Position numbers and translations under genes: made by a program. DNA of 37,169 nt, from contig JAIDRT010000007.1 in assembly GCA_029061605.1 (NCBI GenBank), forward strand, positions 1-37,169, written 5' to 3'. Shown piece by piece: positions 7,128-15,844 of this stretch; within the stretch, counting starts at the first letter, position 1, and the number at the start of each line of letters is the position of its first letter. This stretch comes from Clostridia bacterium. Lineage in GTDB: Bacteria > Bacillota > Clostridia > Christensenellales > UBA3700. The notes beneath the pieces are model-generated. The model was not told the DNA's origin, did no database searches, and saw only the letters and a program-made list of their open reading frames with translations.

Positions 7128-10100
7128 TTATTTCTTTTTAACGCTTTTGCCAGAAGTCGACTTTGACGTCGGTTTAGCAGACGTTTTTGCTGTCGTCGTT
7201 GACTTACCTGCCGTAGACGAAGCGGTTTTCTTTGCCGCTGAAGTAGACTTGGTCGTCGCAGACTTACTTGCCGACGACGTCTTAGCAGTCGTAGATTTGC
7301 TTACCGTCGATTTTGACTTACTAGCAGTTGCGCCTGCTGCAACAGATTTAGCCATTGTCTCTTGAGACTGCTTTGCGGCGGTAGTTCTCGTCGGCGTAGA
7401 CAAGTTTGGCTGAGGCTTAGCGCTTACAGTTGCAACAGCGCCCTGCTCTTTCTTTTTCTTCATAATAAAGAATACTGCAAGTGCAATAGCCGCTACTGCA
7501 ACAACTGCGACTGCGCAACCTATTATTATGCCTGCCACGTTTGACTTAGAATTACCATCGGGAACTATGCCAAAATTATCCGTTACTTCGCCGTTGAAAG
7601 AAATCGAAACGCCTTTGCTTGCATAATTATTTGCAATCTCTTGAGACATAAACTTGACTTCAAGCGTATTGCTAGATTCAAGTTCTGCCTTTGTAAGCGT
7701 AAGTTTTCCGTTCTGATACTTTTTAACGTCGACGACCTTACCGTTGAGTTGTACGCAAGCAATTGCGAATCCGCTGTCAGGAGTGATATCGTAAGTGATT
7801 GAATCGCTTACTTGAGATATACCGCTCTTGCCGCCTGTCGTGACTTTTCCGCCAACGCCGCCGTTGACATACGCATAGACATTGGCAGTTGCGCTCTCGG
7901 TCACTGCTGCGCTGGAGTTCTTAACCTGAACGATAGTAAACGGACTGAAACTCGTAACCTTTGCGATAAGTCCGTATTGAGTGATTATAGCCGGAATTTC
8001 TTCTACGCCTATAATGTTGCCTTTATCATCGTGCTTATAGTGATATATCTTGAAAGTCGTACCTTCGTCTTCGGGGCTATATCCCTCCGGGAAACCGAAA
8101 GCGACTTGCATAAAAGAGCCGTTGGGAACCTTTTGGACGCATCCGCATATTTGCAAATCTATTTCATAAGAAGCAGAAGCTAGTATCTCATCGTCTTTAA
8201 TGCCCATTTCGTTCTTCAATACGCCGTCCATTTCCTGCTCTTTCTGCGCAGTAGGTTTAGTTGCTACAAGCACAAGTTGACTGCGTTGACTTTCAGCGTA
8301 ATAGTTGCCGCTTTCGTCCTTAAAGTCAGTGACTGACACGTCGGAGTTATCCAATAAATTCGGCTCTCCGTATGCAAGCATATAAAGTCTGCCGTCATTG
8401 AAAACTCTGCTACAAATCACGGTCTTTCCTTCAAAAGCAAATCTAACCGGGGTCGGAGCTTTTTGGGAATAAGAACCGACAAGCCCCAATGGCGTAAAGT
8501 AGTACGGAGTCGAGTTGTGAATATACATTTTGCTTGGAGTCAACGTAAACGTAATCGTCTTGTCGCCGTCCCAATTGAAATTTTCAATCTTTGCGGAATC
8601 TTTTATAGTATCGTTGCCGCGCAAAGTATACAAATCCATTCCTATCTTATCCTCGGTAAAGCCTGCGTCAAGTACAAGCGTTTCGTCGTAAATAATCTCG
8701 ACGTCATACGTACCGTTAACAGGCAAATCTCCTGTATTGGAAGGAGTAACCGATAATGCGTTGGGAGGGAGTTTGTACGTTCCAAACCCTTCGTTGAGAT
8801 AAGGCGCGGTCGGCGCAAACCAAAAATCGTCGTCCGTAAGTTTATCCTCGTCGTATGCTACAATAAAATCACCTGTATACATATCGCCCTTAGCGTCGGG
8901 AGCGCGTTTTATCAATGCAAATCTTATGTACATAACTTGCGCTGAAATACCTTTAAGCGCAGTTTCACTGTCACTCACGTCATATATTTCATACTCAAAT
9001 ATTTCTTTGATCGCATTATTGATTGCAATAATGTTATTCCAAGATGTCCACTCTGTTTCTGCGCCACTGTTGTTGTAACCGTAACTATACGCCAAATACA
9101 TACCTTGTTCTTGTAGTTTCAGCGCGCCCATACCTTCGTATGAAACCGTTATGTCCAAGGTTCTGCCTTGGTTTTCGGTTTCGTTATACGAACCTATTAC
9201 CGTCATTCCGTTTGCGTCGCTATCCACGCCGTAGTTATATGGCTTCAATGCGGGATAACGCAATTCAAAGCCCGACGATGACACCGAACCGTCTTCCATA
9301 TGAGTAACAAACAACTTTTCACTGCCCAACAACATCCAAGGATTGTTCGCGTTTTCAGCGTTATAAGTTACGTCGACAGCATACCACATACCGTCCACCT
9401 TAACGTAGTTCCACATATGCGGCTGATAATTTACACCGTCTGCACCTGCATATCCCGATACGCACACGCAAGGAATGCCAAGTCTGTCCATAACAGCCTT
9501 AAAACTCTTTGCGTAGCCTTCGCACACCGATTCGTTGTTTACCAACGCGCCGTATGACGTATAGATAAAATCTGCTTTGGGAGTGTCAATATTGCGTCCG
9601 TTCTTAATTTCCGTTCCAAAGCCGTACTTATTGTGCTCAACAATATACTTGTTGACGTATTCTATCTTTTCTTTTACGCTGTTCAATTTATTGGCGCCGT
9701 CAACAATTTGCGCGATTGCTTTGTTATAATTCTGTATAGCGTCATTGACTGCCGATTCGCTGCTTATACTTGAACCTGTATACAGTGACAAAACTCTGCT
9801 TGAATCAAGATATGCAACGTATTCTCCGTTTTGCATACCCGCAGTAATGGACGTAGAGAAAACGTCTATGTAGAACAAGTCGGGATGATCCATATAGAAA
9901 GCGTCGCGTCCGACACCAAAAGACTTTGCAAGTCTATTGTCGTCCGCTCCGTTGACATATGCCTCAGCCTCGGCTTTTGTCACAACTCCGTTGGCAATCA
10001 AGTCGTATTGGAGTGTGCCCTTCTTAAATTCGCCGTTGTTGGCAAGTGTCTCGTATGCCTGATAGAATCTTTTGGCAATTTGATCAGTTGAAATTTGATC

Positions 10101-10244
10101 GTAAAAATATTTATAGGCATAATCAGTATCAGTATCTGCCAAAGCGTAACCGCCGAATATAATGCAAGATCCGACAATCATCAAAACTGCTATGGCAACT
10201 ACCATCGCCAAAACGCCTATGCGCTTTGTTGTTAAAGATTTCAT
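7128..10244 (-). CDS. Large membrane-anchored transglutaminase-like protein with basic low-complexity tail
   Basis: A 1038-residue surface protein. An N-terminal hydrophobic segment (about 9-36) is a Sec signal or anchor ending near GYALADT. A transglutaminase-like core follows with the catalytic triad visible: C241 in SVCEGYA, H276 in HMWNYV, D291 in AVDVTYN. This fold serves as a peptidase or cross-linker in bacteria. The middle region is beta-rich; near 850-890 GGVGGKVTTGG and SDSITYDITPDSGF resemble the divergent InlB-type repeat. A membrane helix spans about 901-927, followed by MKKKK, so the last 111 residues should be cytoplasmic; they consist of Ser/Thr/Ala/Lys repeats such as TAKTSSASKSATTKSTSAAK. 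The start has GGAGG four bases before the ATG. It is transcribed alone from the promoter at 10271-10299. Substrate unknown. Confidence 0.85.
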   Translation of the reverse strand: MKSLTTKRIGVLAMVVAIAVLMIVGSCIIFGGYALADTDTDYAYKYFYDQISTDQIAKRFYQAYETLANNGEFKKGTLQYDLIANGVVTKAEAEAYVNGADDNRLAKSFGVGRDAFYMDHPDLFYIDVFSTSITAGMQNGEYVAYLDSSRVLSLYTGSSISSESAVNDAIQNYNKAIAQIVDGANKLNSVKEKIEYVNKYIVEHNKYGFGTEIKNGRNIDTPKADFIYTSYGALVNNESVCEGYAKSFKAVMDRLGIPCVCVSGYAGADGVNYQPHMWNYVKVDGMWYAVDVTYNAENANNPWMLLGSEKLFVTHMEDGSVSSSGFELRYPALKPYNYGVDSDANGMTVIGSYNETENQGRTLDITVSYEGMGALKLQEQGMYLAYSYGYNNSGAETEWTSWNNIIAINNAIKEIFEYEIYDVSDSETALKGISAQVMYIRFALIKRAPDAKGDMYTGDFIVAYDEDKLTDDDFWFAPTAPYLNEGFGTYKLPPNALSVTPSNTGDLPVNGTYDVEIIYDETLVLDAGFTEDKIGMDLYTLRGNDTIKDSAKIENFNWDGDKTITFTLTPSKMYIHNSTPYYFTPLGLVGSYSQKAPTPVRFAFEGKTVICSRVFNDGRLYMLAYGEPNLLDNSDVSVTDFKDESGNYYAESQRSQLVLVATKPTAQKEQEMDGVLKNEMGIKDDEILASASYEIDLQICGCVQKVPNGSFMQVAFGFPEGYSPEDEGTTFKIYHYKHDDKGNIIGVEEIPAIITQYGLIAKVTSFSPFTIVQVKNSSAAVTESATANVYAYVNGGVGGKVTTGGKSGISQVSDSITYDITPDSGFAIACVQLNGKVVDVKKYQNGKLTLTKAELESSNTLEVKFMSQEIANNYASKGVSISFNGEVTDNFGIVPDGNSKSNVAGIIIGCAVAVVAVAAIALAVFFIMKKKKEQGAVATVSAKPQPNLSTPTRTTAAKQSQETMAKSVAAGATASKSKSTVSKSTTAKTSSASKSATTKSTSAAKKTASSTAGKSTTTAKTSAKPTSKSTSGKSVKKK

Positions 10245-10270
10245 AAAACCTCCAAAAATATTTTTTTCAT

Positions 10271-10299
10271 ATTATACACAATTCGACAAAGATTTGCAA
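10271..10299 (-). promoter_or_regulatory. Promoter of the transglutaminase-like gene
   Basis: On the minus strand TTGCAA, 17 bases, TATAAT, with the -10 about 27 bases before the ATG at 10244. Spacing and -10 match consensus. Confidence 0.7.
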
Positions 10300-10427
10300 G
10301 CCATTTTTGCCCTAAAACGCATTCTTTTACATTTGATAAATCATAGTTTATATGATAATATCTTGCGTAGTAAATTAATCCGCAATAACGTTAAGCCACG
10401 TTTTAAAAACACTTTTGAATAGCATTA

Positions 10428-11105
10428 TTATTTTTTCAACGCCAATACGTAACTGTCGTCTATACGCCTGTATATCTCCTCAATCTCCATTGAGCCGTCA
10501 AGACAAATCGTAATCCAAGACTTCTTATTCATATGGTATGCAGGAAAATATCTTTTGTTGTCGATAAGGCTTTGCACCTCTTGAGGACTTACTCTCAAAT
10601 CAATGATTTCAACTTTTTCTTCGCTATCTATTCCAAGTTTGCTTTTGGGTACAATCAAAATCAATCCATACCATTTGCTGTTGTCTTTTCTGCGCCAAAT
10701 CGCATTGTCGTCAAACTTCTTCCACAAAAACTCCAACTCATCTCCGTATTTTGTCCTAACGTATTCTATGACGTCTTGTGAATACTTACTTTTGAAGACT
10801 TGCGTAATGCAACACTTTTCTGCAATATCGCGCAATACTCTTTCATATTCTTGTCTTACGCTGCCAACAAAACTGCCTACTGCGTCTTCTGCCAAAAAAA
10901 GTGTGTATTGCTCCTGCATTTCCAAGTCGACGACTTGAGTATTGATTGTCCCCTTTTTGTCTATGGATATGAACAAAGTCATTTGCTTGTCCAATATCTC
11001 AATTTGATATTCGTAATTCTCTTTGTTTAGGACAAAGCCATATTGCGATAACTTGACAAAATCAATTACTTTTTTCTTAAAAATCTCCTCAATTATTCCA
11101 TTCAT
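10428..11105 (-). CDS. MmcQ/YjbR-family protein, long form
   Basis: A 225-residue protein. Residues about 115-225 match the MmcQ/YjbR (CyaY-like fold) domain: YGDELEFLWKKFDDNAIWRRKDNSKWYGLI, then VEIIDLRV, and YHMNKKSWITICLDGS. Residues 1-110 (YGFVLNKENYEYQIEIL, INTQVVDLEMQEQYTLF, GSFVGSVRQEYERVL) form the extra N-terminal module seen in longer Gram-positive members. YjbR-type domains are often annotated as DNA-binding from structure, but the physiological role is unsettled. The ribosome binding site AGGAT lies about 9 bases upstream. The gene lies between its own 5' gap and the promoter of the transglutaminase-like gene, so it is probably transcribed alone. Confidence 0.85.
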   Translation of the reverse strand: MNGIIEEIFKKKVIDFVKLSQYGFVLNKENYEYQIEILDKQMTLFISIDKKGTINTQVVDLEMQEQYTLFLAEDAVGSFVGSVRQEYERVLRDIAEKCCITQVFKSKYSQDVIEYVRTKYGDELEFLWKKFDDNAIWRRKDNSKWYGLILIVPKSKLGIDSEEKVEIIDLRVSPQEVQSLIDNKRYFPAYHMNKKSWITICLDGSMEIEEIYRRIDDSYVLALKK

Positions 11106-11125
11106 ATTTATCTATCCTATCAACA

Positions 11126-11169
11126 TAAAAAATCCCAATGCCTTCTGTTAAAGTTGACATCAGGATTTT
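11126..11169 (-). terminator. Terminator of the GPH symporter gene
   Basis: On the minus strand AAAATCCTGATG pairs with CATTGGGATTTT through 12 pairs, two of them G:U, followed by a T-run. It starts about 17 bases after the stop of the symporter gene and precedes the next gene. Confidence 0.75.
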
Positions 11170-11186
11170 ATATTATTTACGTATTA

Positions 11187-12911
11187 TTATTGCGAGTCAT
11201 CCACGAAGTCGTTTTTGGTCGGCTCGTCGTCTTGCTCTTGAGGAGTAATGTCGTCTGCTTCCTCTAACGGCTCTGCGACGTCGGCAGTTGAGTTTGTTTC
11301 TTCTGCGTTTTCGTCAACTTGACCTTCTTTGTTTTCTTTCGCGTCGCCTACCACGTCTTCCAAGATATTCAAATCGCCCTCTTCTTGCTGTATCTCCTCA
11401 GCGTTGACTGCCCTCGCTTTGAGTTGAGCGACTATCTCAGCGTGCTTTTTCTTATCCAAATTGTAGAAGAGCAAACATATCAACATAAGTCCGCTGGATA
11501 TTGCCGACATCCACAACGCTACGTTGCCATAATTCTCGGCTATCGCAATGAGTTCTGGCGTCGCAGTGGTAACAGTGTCAGTAACTTGATAATTGTATGG
11601 ATTAAAGCCCATCTTGGATTGCACAGCCGCAGGTATCAACGCAGCCGCTTGCGACACAACCAATGGCAATTGATATGCAAAAGTCTGGATAAATCCCTCA
11701 AGTCTATATCCGCTCTTTGCTTGCTGTAAGTCGCCTATCTCAGAAAGGATAAGAGGTTGCAAACTTCCAAGACAGTTAAACATAGATACGAATCTTATTA
11801 TAGTAATAACGTACGGAGACCAACTGCCTTGCGGGAAATGTTGCAATCCTATCAATGCGCATATCAAGTTGGCGCTTAAATTGCACACTTGCCAGAAAAT
11901 CAATATCGTGCGGTTGTTGAACTTGCGCGTCATCCAAGGAAGAAGTATCATATTTGGAGTCGTCGCAAAGCCGACTACGAGCGAAAGTCCGCCGAAGATT
12001 GCCGCCGCTGACGCCATATCGGTTGCGTATTTGACTCTGGCAATTACTTCCCAACTCAAATCTATCGTACCCTTAAGACAGCCCAAACAAACCGCCAATG
12101 TGAAGATCATAAGAGGTTTGTTTTTGACTATCATCTTCAAACCTTCAATTGTAGATACCTTTTCTTTCTTCTCCTCTTCGGGAGTGACGTATACTCTTTC
12201 TTTTACGCCAATCAGCGCGAATGTGAGCGCTATGCCGACGACTGCGCAAAATACTCCGTATATTCTAGCAGCGCCTACGTCACCGTTGCCACCCCATTTG
12301 ACAAATACGCCCTTGAGTGCGTTCATTATCGTTGGAGCAAAACCAATGACGAGTCCTATAGGAGCCCATACGTCTGTTCTTTCTTGTTGATTGGGAGTAA
12401 CTACGCCCGGAAACATATTGAACGTGTTGTACCACAAATTCCACATCAACAACGTCGGCGTGCATAACATATACACGTAAATTATTCTTTGCGTTTGATT
12501 GAGGCTTTGGGGAGACCATATTGAAATCGCGCCCAAAATGGCTACGACAGGAGCCAAGAAAAGTATGTATGGCTTATATCTTCCAAACTTAGTCTTTGTG
12601 CGCTGTATCATTCTGCCGTATAGCGGCGTGACGATAAGGGCAAGCACACTTGCGACCAAATACATTATCGTCGCGTGCAAAGTACCGCTGTCACCCAAAT
12701 TGTAAAGCAACGGAATCTGACTTACCGTCACGTACATTGATACTAGATTGGCTATAAAACTTATGCCGAGACTTGATACGCCAAATCGCAATATCTCTTT
12801 TAAATTGAGAAATCTTCCCTTTGGCGGTTCTTTCCAAAATCTTTTGAGATTGTTGCCGAGCGCCGCCGCTCTTTTTGCAAATTTCTTCTCGGAGGCAGGT
12901 TGTTTACTCAT
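11187..12911 (-). CDS. GPH-family (MFS) sugar:cation symporter with acidic tail
   Basis: A 574-residue transporter with about 12 membrane helices and the glycoside-pentoside-hexuronide family pattern: VTPLYGRMIQRTKTKFGRYKPYI in the loop after helix 2-3, and TPNQQERTDVWAPIG before helix 6. It should import a glycoside, pentose or uronide with Na+ or H+. The N-terminus (1-40) is basic and cytoplasmic. The last 75-80 residues form an acidic Glu/Asp-rich tail with no PTS IIA-like domain. The start is set by GAGGGGG about 5 bases upstream. It is a single-gene unit with promoter at 12977-13006 and terminator at 11126-11169, not part of the hexuronate operon, so the substrate is open. Confidence 0.88.
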   Translation of the reverse strand: MSKQPASEKKFAKRAAALGNNLKRFWKEPPKGRFLNLKEILRFGVSSLGISFIANLVSMYVTVSQIPLLYNLGDSGTLHATIMYLVASVLALIVTPLYGRMIQRTKTKFGRYKPYILFLAPVVAILGAISIWSPQSLNQTQRIIYVYMLCTPTLLMWNLWYNTFNMFPGVVTPNQQERTDVWAPIGLVIGFAPTIMNALKGVFVKWGGNGDVGAARIYGVFCAVVGIALTFALIGVKERVYVTPEEEKKEKVSTIEGLKMIVKNKPLMIFTLAVCLGCLKGTIDLSWEVIARVKYATDMASAAAIFGGLSLVVGFATTPNMILLPWMTRKFNNRTILIFWQVCNLSANLICALIGLQHFPQGSWSPYVITIIRFVSMFNCLGSLQPLILSEIGDLQQAKSGYRLEGFIQTFAYQLPLVVSQAAALIPAAVQSKMGFNPYNYQVTDTVTTATPELIAIAENYGNVALWMSAISSGLMLICLLFYNLDKKKHAEIVAQLKARAVNAEEIQQEEGDLNILEDVVGDAKENKEGQVDENAEETNSTADVAEPLEEADDITPQEQDDEPTKNDFVDDSQ

Positions 12912-12976
12912 AATGCCCCCTCAATAAAGATAAATAACTGTTTCATAATTACCCCTAAATAAAAGTCACTGTATCT

Positions 12977-13006
12977 ATTATATAATCTAAATATAATACA
13001 AGTCAA
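12977..13006 (-). promoter_or_regulatory. Promoter of the GPH symporter gene
   Basis: On the minus strand TTGACT, 18 bases, TATAAT. The -10 lies 65 bases before the ATG at 12911. Confidence 0.6.
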
Positions 13007-13140
13007 TACAAAATTTTAATAGTTTTTTAATTTTACAAAAATATATTTTTTAAGTAGTTAAAACTTGAGTTTCTCTTGATTTTGCTATATAAATTCTCTC
13101 GCTATTAGGCAATTTGATTGCAAAACCAAAGGTTTTAAAA

Positions 13141-13487
13141 TGGTGGAACTGAGGGGAGTTGAACCCCTGTCTGAAAAAGTTCATACGACACTTTCTACAC
13201 GCTTATTGAACATATATTAGTCCCTGACGTACTCTATTCACGGAGAGCGTTTTGGCAAGCCTTTGATATTGTCAGACGTTAAAGGCGTGTGCGCCCGACC
13301 CTGTTCCACTGATTGATGCCGTATCCCAAGCCGTGGATTCTTGGGGCGACAGGCTACGGCCAATTAGGCAGCGAAAGCCAATTCTTTGTTGTTATTTGCG
13401 TTTAATTTTAATTTTCCGTTTTTACGAAGACGAGCCTTCGGCGTGCTTATCCCATACCTGCTTTCCCATCGAATCCGGTACAGCCCC
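13141..13487 (-). ncRNA. ssrA: Transfer-messenger RNA (tmRNA)
   Basis: A complete one-piece tmRNA of 347 bases. The 5' end reads GGGGCUGUACCGGAUUCGA and the 3' end GGGGUUCAACUCCCCUC then CAGUUCCACCA; GGGGCUG pairs with CAGUUCC to form the acceptor stem, and CCA is encoded. The tag frame ends ...N-ANNNKELAFAA-TAA; the ANNNKELAFAA codons occupy 13367-13399 and the stop 13364-13366. The exact resume codon is uncertain; GCA of the first Ala is my choice. With SmpB it frees stalled ribosomes and adds a degradation tag. It has its own consensus promoter at 13508-13536. Confidence 0.97.
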
Positions 13488-13507
13488 ATAATTATAGGTA
13501 CATAAGT

Positions 13508-13536
13508 ATTATATGTATAAATTGCAGTCTTGTCAA
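13508..13536 (-). promoter_or_regulatory. Consensus sigma-A promoter of ssrA
   Basis: Minus-strand TTGACA, exactly 17 bases, TATAAT: a perfect match. The -10 lies about 20 bases before the mature 5' end, so a leader of roughly a dozen bases would be removed by RNase P. Confidence 0.92.
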
Positions 13537-13582
13537 GATTTAAATTTGAATTGCCGTTTCAAATTTTTGGAATAAACTCAAA

Positions 13583-13780
13583 TCAGTCCTTTGACTTGTA
13601 ATACAATCCGCAATGGCAATATCCCTCAAAGTTGGGATCTGCTATCTGCTCTCTGAATTCCTTGCAGACGCATTTGTTTTCTTCAATCATCTGAACTCTG
13701 CAAGGACAATACCCTCCGCGCGCTTTGAGACCTTCTTTAATTGCGTCGACAATTTCTTTATTCTCGTTGAATCTTACCAT
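13583..13780 (-). CDS. Small ferredoxin:thioredoxin reductase catalytic-subunit-like protein
   Basis: A 65-residue protein with three Cys-X-Cys pairs: C25-P-C27, C37-V-C39 and C55-H-C57. This is the pattern of the catalytic (beta) chain of ferredoxin:thioredoxin reductase, which holds a 4Fe-4S cluster next to a redox-active disulfide. All six cysteines and the His56 between the last pair are kept. It is shorter than plant FTR beta (about 110) but in the range of bacterial minimal versions. GAGGG lies 4-5 bases before the ATG. It is monocistronic with its own promoter. No alpha subunit or ferredoxin is visible nearby, so the electron donor and target protein are unknown. Confidence 0.85.
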   Translation of the reverse strand: MVRFNENKEIVDAIKEGLKARGGYCPCRVQMIEENKCVCKEFREQIADPNFEGYCHCGLYYKSKD

Positions 13781-13809
13781 ATTCCCTCTTTTAAACTAAT
13801 AGTATCTAA

Positions 13810-13838
13810 ATCATACAATATTTTTTTAAGTATGTCAA
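13810..13838 (-). promoter_or_regulatory. Promoter of the FTR-like gene
   Basis: Minus-strand TTGACA, 17 bases, TATGAT, with the -10 about 30 bases before the ATG at 13780. Confidence 0.78.
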
Positions 13839-13895
13839 TTACGTTTAGAGCCTGCGCTAGGCTACACATAATTTTGTCCAAAGGTTTTGATATAC

Positions 13896-15293
13896 CTAGA
13901 CGCGCTTTACTTCTGCAGGCTTTGGCAACCTCTCCGCTATCTTAATATTATTGCGAGCAAAAGCCTTTTTATACTTAAATTGCATCAATAGGTAATAACT
14001 TGCAAGATACAAGACGTCTACTCCAAGCCAAGCGCAAGGATTAGACAGGCACAGTCCTAAATAACTCCATACTTTGACGAGCAAGAAAGCCGCAAGTATA
14101 CGCATACCCAATTCAACAACACCGCCTATTGTCGTAAGCATACTGTAGCCCATACCTTGCAATGCGTTGCGGTATACGTAGATTATGGCGAGACCGATAT
14201 AAAACACTCCTTGCCAGAAGAGATATTTTTTGGACAAAGATAACATTTCTGCGCTTGGGTCCTTGACGAAAAGACTTGTCAAAAGGTCGGAGCCAAAATA
14301 TACCAATATTCCGCCGAGTATTGCAAGTCCCACGCTGACAAGCATTGCTTGATTGACGCCCTTATTTATTCTGCCAATCTCGCCCGCGCCAAAGTTCTGT
14401 CCAACGTATGTCGCAACCGAACTGCCCATAGCGACAAGCGCCTGCGTAATAAGACTGTCTATCTTGCTTGCGGCAGTGTACGCGCTGACGTAAAGCGTAC
14501 CAAAAGCGTTGAGCGCAGCCTGTTGTACCATAATGCCAACTGCAATGATTGAATATTGAATCGCCATAGGCAAACCTATCTTCAAATGCGCCCAACAAAA
14601 CTTAAACGACATCTTGAAGTGACGGCGAGAAAGTCGCAGTATCTCATACTTTTTAAACATATATATTGCGCAAGCCACTCCAGAAATCAATTGCGATATG
14701 ACGGTCGCCCAACCTGCTCCCGCAACGCCCATCTTGAATACGACTATAAAGAGCAAGTCCAATCCCACGTTGATGACAGAGGCTAGCACCAAAAACAAAA
14801 GAGGTATCTTGCTGTCGCCAAGCGCTCTCAATATGCTTGACACCAAGTTGTAAAGCATCGTTGCGCCAAGACCTGCAAAGACAATGACGATATAATCGTA
14901 AGAATATTGGATAATCTCGTCAGGGGTCTGCATTATCTTAAGTATAGGCATTGTCGTAAATACGCTTGCAAAAGTCAACACCACCGTCAATACGGCGCTC
15001 AATACTATCGAAGTCGCGACGCTTGACTTAACTCTCTCTTCGTCCTGATTGCCAAAATACTGACTTGTCTTGACGGAAAAGCCCGCCGTAAGTCCTTGCA
15101 CAAAACCTATGATAAGAAATGCAAGCGAAGTCGTTGCGCCAACGCCTGCAAAAGCATTGTCGCCCAAAGTGTTGCCGACAATGATATTGTCCACCATACT
15201 GTAAAGTTGTTGGAATACGTTGCCAATAAATATAGGCAATGCAAAGAATAAAATCTGTTTGAGCGGTCTGCCCTTTGTCAAATTCCTGACCAT
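13896..15293 (-). CDS. MATE-family multidrug/metabolite exporter
   Basis: A 465-residue integral membrane protein with about 12 helices. The N-terminal MATE pattern is clear (PLKQILFFALPIFIGNVFQQ, then YSMVDNIIVGNTLG), as is the internal duplication: LPMAIQYSIIAVGIMVQQAA at about 241-260 starts the second half. ILRALGDSKIPL and YRNALQGMGYSMLTTI are the paired loop motifs of the family. It should export cationic drugs or metabolites using Na+ or H+. GGAG lies about 6 bases before the ATG. The gene stands alone with a weak upstream promoter; no regulator sits next to it. Substrate cannot be inferred. Confidence 0.92.
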   Translation of the reverse strand: MVRNLTKGRPLKQILFFALPIFIGNVFQQLYSMVDNIIVGNTLGDNAFAGVGATTSLAFLIIGFVQGLTAGFSVKTSQYFGNQDEERVKSSVATSIVLSAVLTVVLTFASVFTTMPILKIMQTPDEIIQYSYDYIVIVFAGLGATMLYNLVSSILRALGDSKIPLLFLVLASVINVGLDLLFIVVFKMGVAGAGWATVISQLISGVACAIYMFKKYEILRLSRRHFKMSFKFCWAHLKIGLPMAIQYSIIAVGIMVQQAALNAFGTLYVSAYTAASKIDSLITQALVAMGSSVATYVGQNFGAGEIGRINKGVNQAMLVSVGLAILGGILVYFGSDLLTSLFVKDPSAEMLSLSKKYLFWQGVFYIGLAIIYVYRNALQGMGYSMLTTIGGVVELGMRILAAFLLVKVWSYLGLCLSNPCAWLGVDVLYLASYYLLMQFKYKKAFARNNIKIAERLPKPAEVKRV

Positions 15294-15359
15294 AGTTTTC
15301 TCCGAATTAAGACCTATAATTTTCCCACCTCAATTCGAGTCAACTTGTAACCGTATGTC

Positions 15360-15387
15360 ATTATACTACTTTTATAAAAAAAGTAAA
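15360..15387 (-). promoter_or_regulatory. Possible promoter of the MATE gene
   Basis: Minus-strand TTTACT, 16 bases, TATAAT, located 67 bases before the ATG. The -10 is consensus; the -35 and spacing are weak. Confidence 0.4.
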
Positions 15388-15487
15388 GAAAAATAAAGCA
15401 GATTTTTTTAAATGTTTAAATTTGTCAATTTGATAAATATTCTGTGTGATATTTTGTAAATTAAGGTCGCTATTTCTTGTCATTAGG

Positions 15488-15580
15488 ATTAGATTCTTCG
15501 ACTTCGCTTACGCTCCGCTCAGAATGACGACACAAGGATAGAGATTTCTCCACTTCACTTCGTTGCGGTCGAAATGACAA
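15488..15580. repeat. Two dispersed 'TTCTCGACTTCGCTC...GAAATGAC'-type repeats
   Basis: Two units lie side by side: AGATTCTTCGACTTCGC...CTCAGAATGAC (15490-15528) and AGATTTCTCCACTTC...GGTCGAAATGAC (15542-15578). The same family recurs at 25998-26037, 27442-27476, 28527-28615 and several times in 34198-34490, in both orientations. Units have an AGATTTCT end, a central TTCGCT-type core and a GAAATGAC end, with partial internal self-complementarity. Together with the terminator at 15609 and the element at 15682 they fill the 550-base gap; I see no gene there. Confidence 0.75.
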
Positions 15581-15608
15581 AATTCTATATCACTATTACC
15601 TATTACCT

Positions 15609-15644
15609 AAAAAAACTCCCTTCTCTCGCCCAGCGAGAAGGGAG
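15609..15644 (-). terminator. Intrinsic terminator, minus strand
   Basis: CTCCCTTCTC pairs with GAGAAGGGAG over 10 bp with inner CGC/GCG pairing; on the minus strand it is followed by a run of seven T. It lies about 200 bases after the lipoprotein stop codon, beyond the MITE-like element. Confidence 0.75.
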
Positions 15645-15681
15645 CGGCGTAATATGCGCAAAATTACTATGCTCTCTAATC

Positions 15682-15843
15682 GTTCGGCAAGAAGAGAGAT
15701 AGGCAATAAATAAAATAGCGGATTTTTTGTCAAGATAATATTTAAAGAAAGCCGTCGTACTTGCCGTACGACGACTTGAATTAAGTGCTATATTGGCGGA
15801 AAAGACGCATTTTAGATTTGCATAGCCTCTCTTCTTGCCGAAC
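15682..15843. mobile_element. MITE-like element with 17-bp terminal inverted repeats, copy 1
   Basis: The left end GTTCGGCAAGAAGAGAG (15682-15698) is repeated in perfect inverted orientation at 15827-15843. The interior has a central palindrome GTCGTAC-ttgcc-GTACGAC and an AT-rich block AATAAATAAAATAGC. A second, diverged copy is at 27500-27663. It has no coding capacity. The right end stops one base before the stop codon of the lipoprotein gene. I could not identify a clear target-site duplication. It may also act as a transcript-end hairpin. Confidence 0.7.
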
Positions 15844-15844
15844 T

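Noticed and set aside
13141..13200. T-arm and acceptor-like sequence suggesting a tRNA
   Set aside because: The matching 5' half lies about 300 bases away with the tag frame between them; the whole is tmRNA.
13853..13867. Small hairpin AGCCT/AGGCT after the MATE gene as terminator
   Set aside because: Five-base stem without a T-run on the minus strand; too weak to list.
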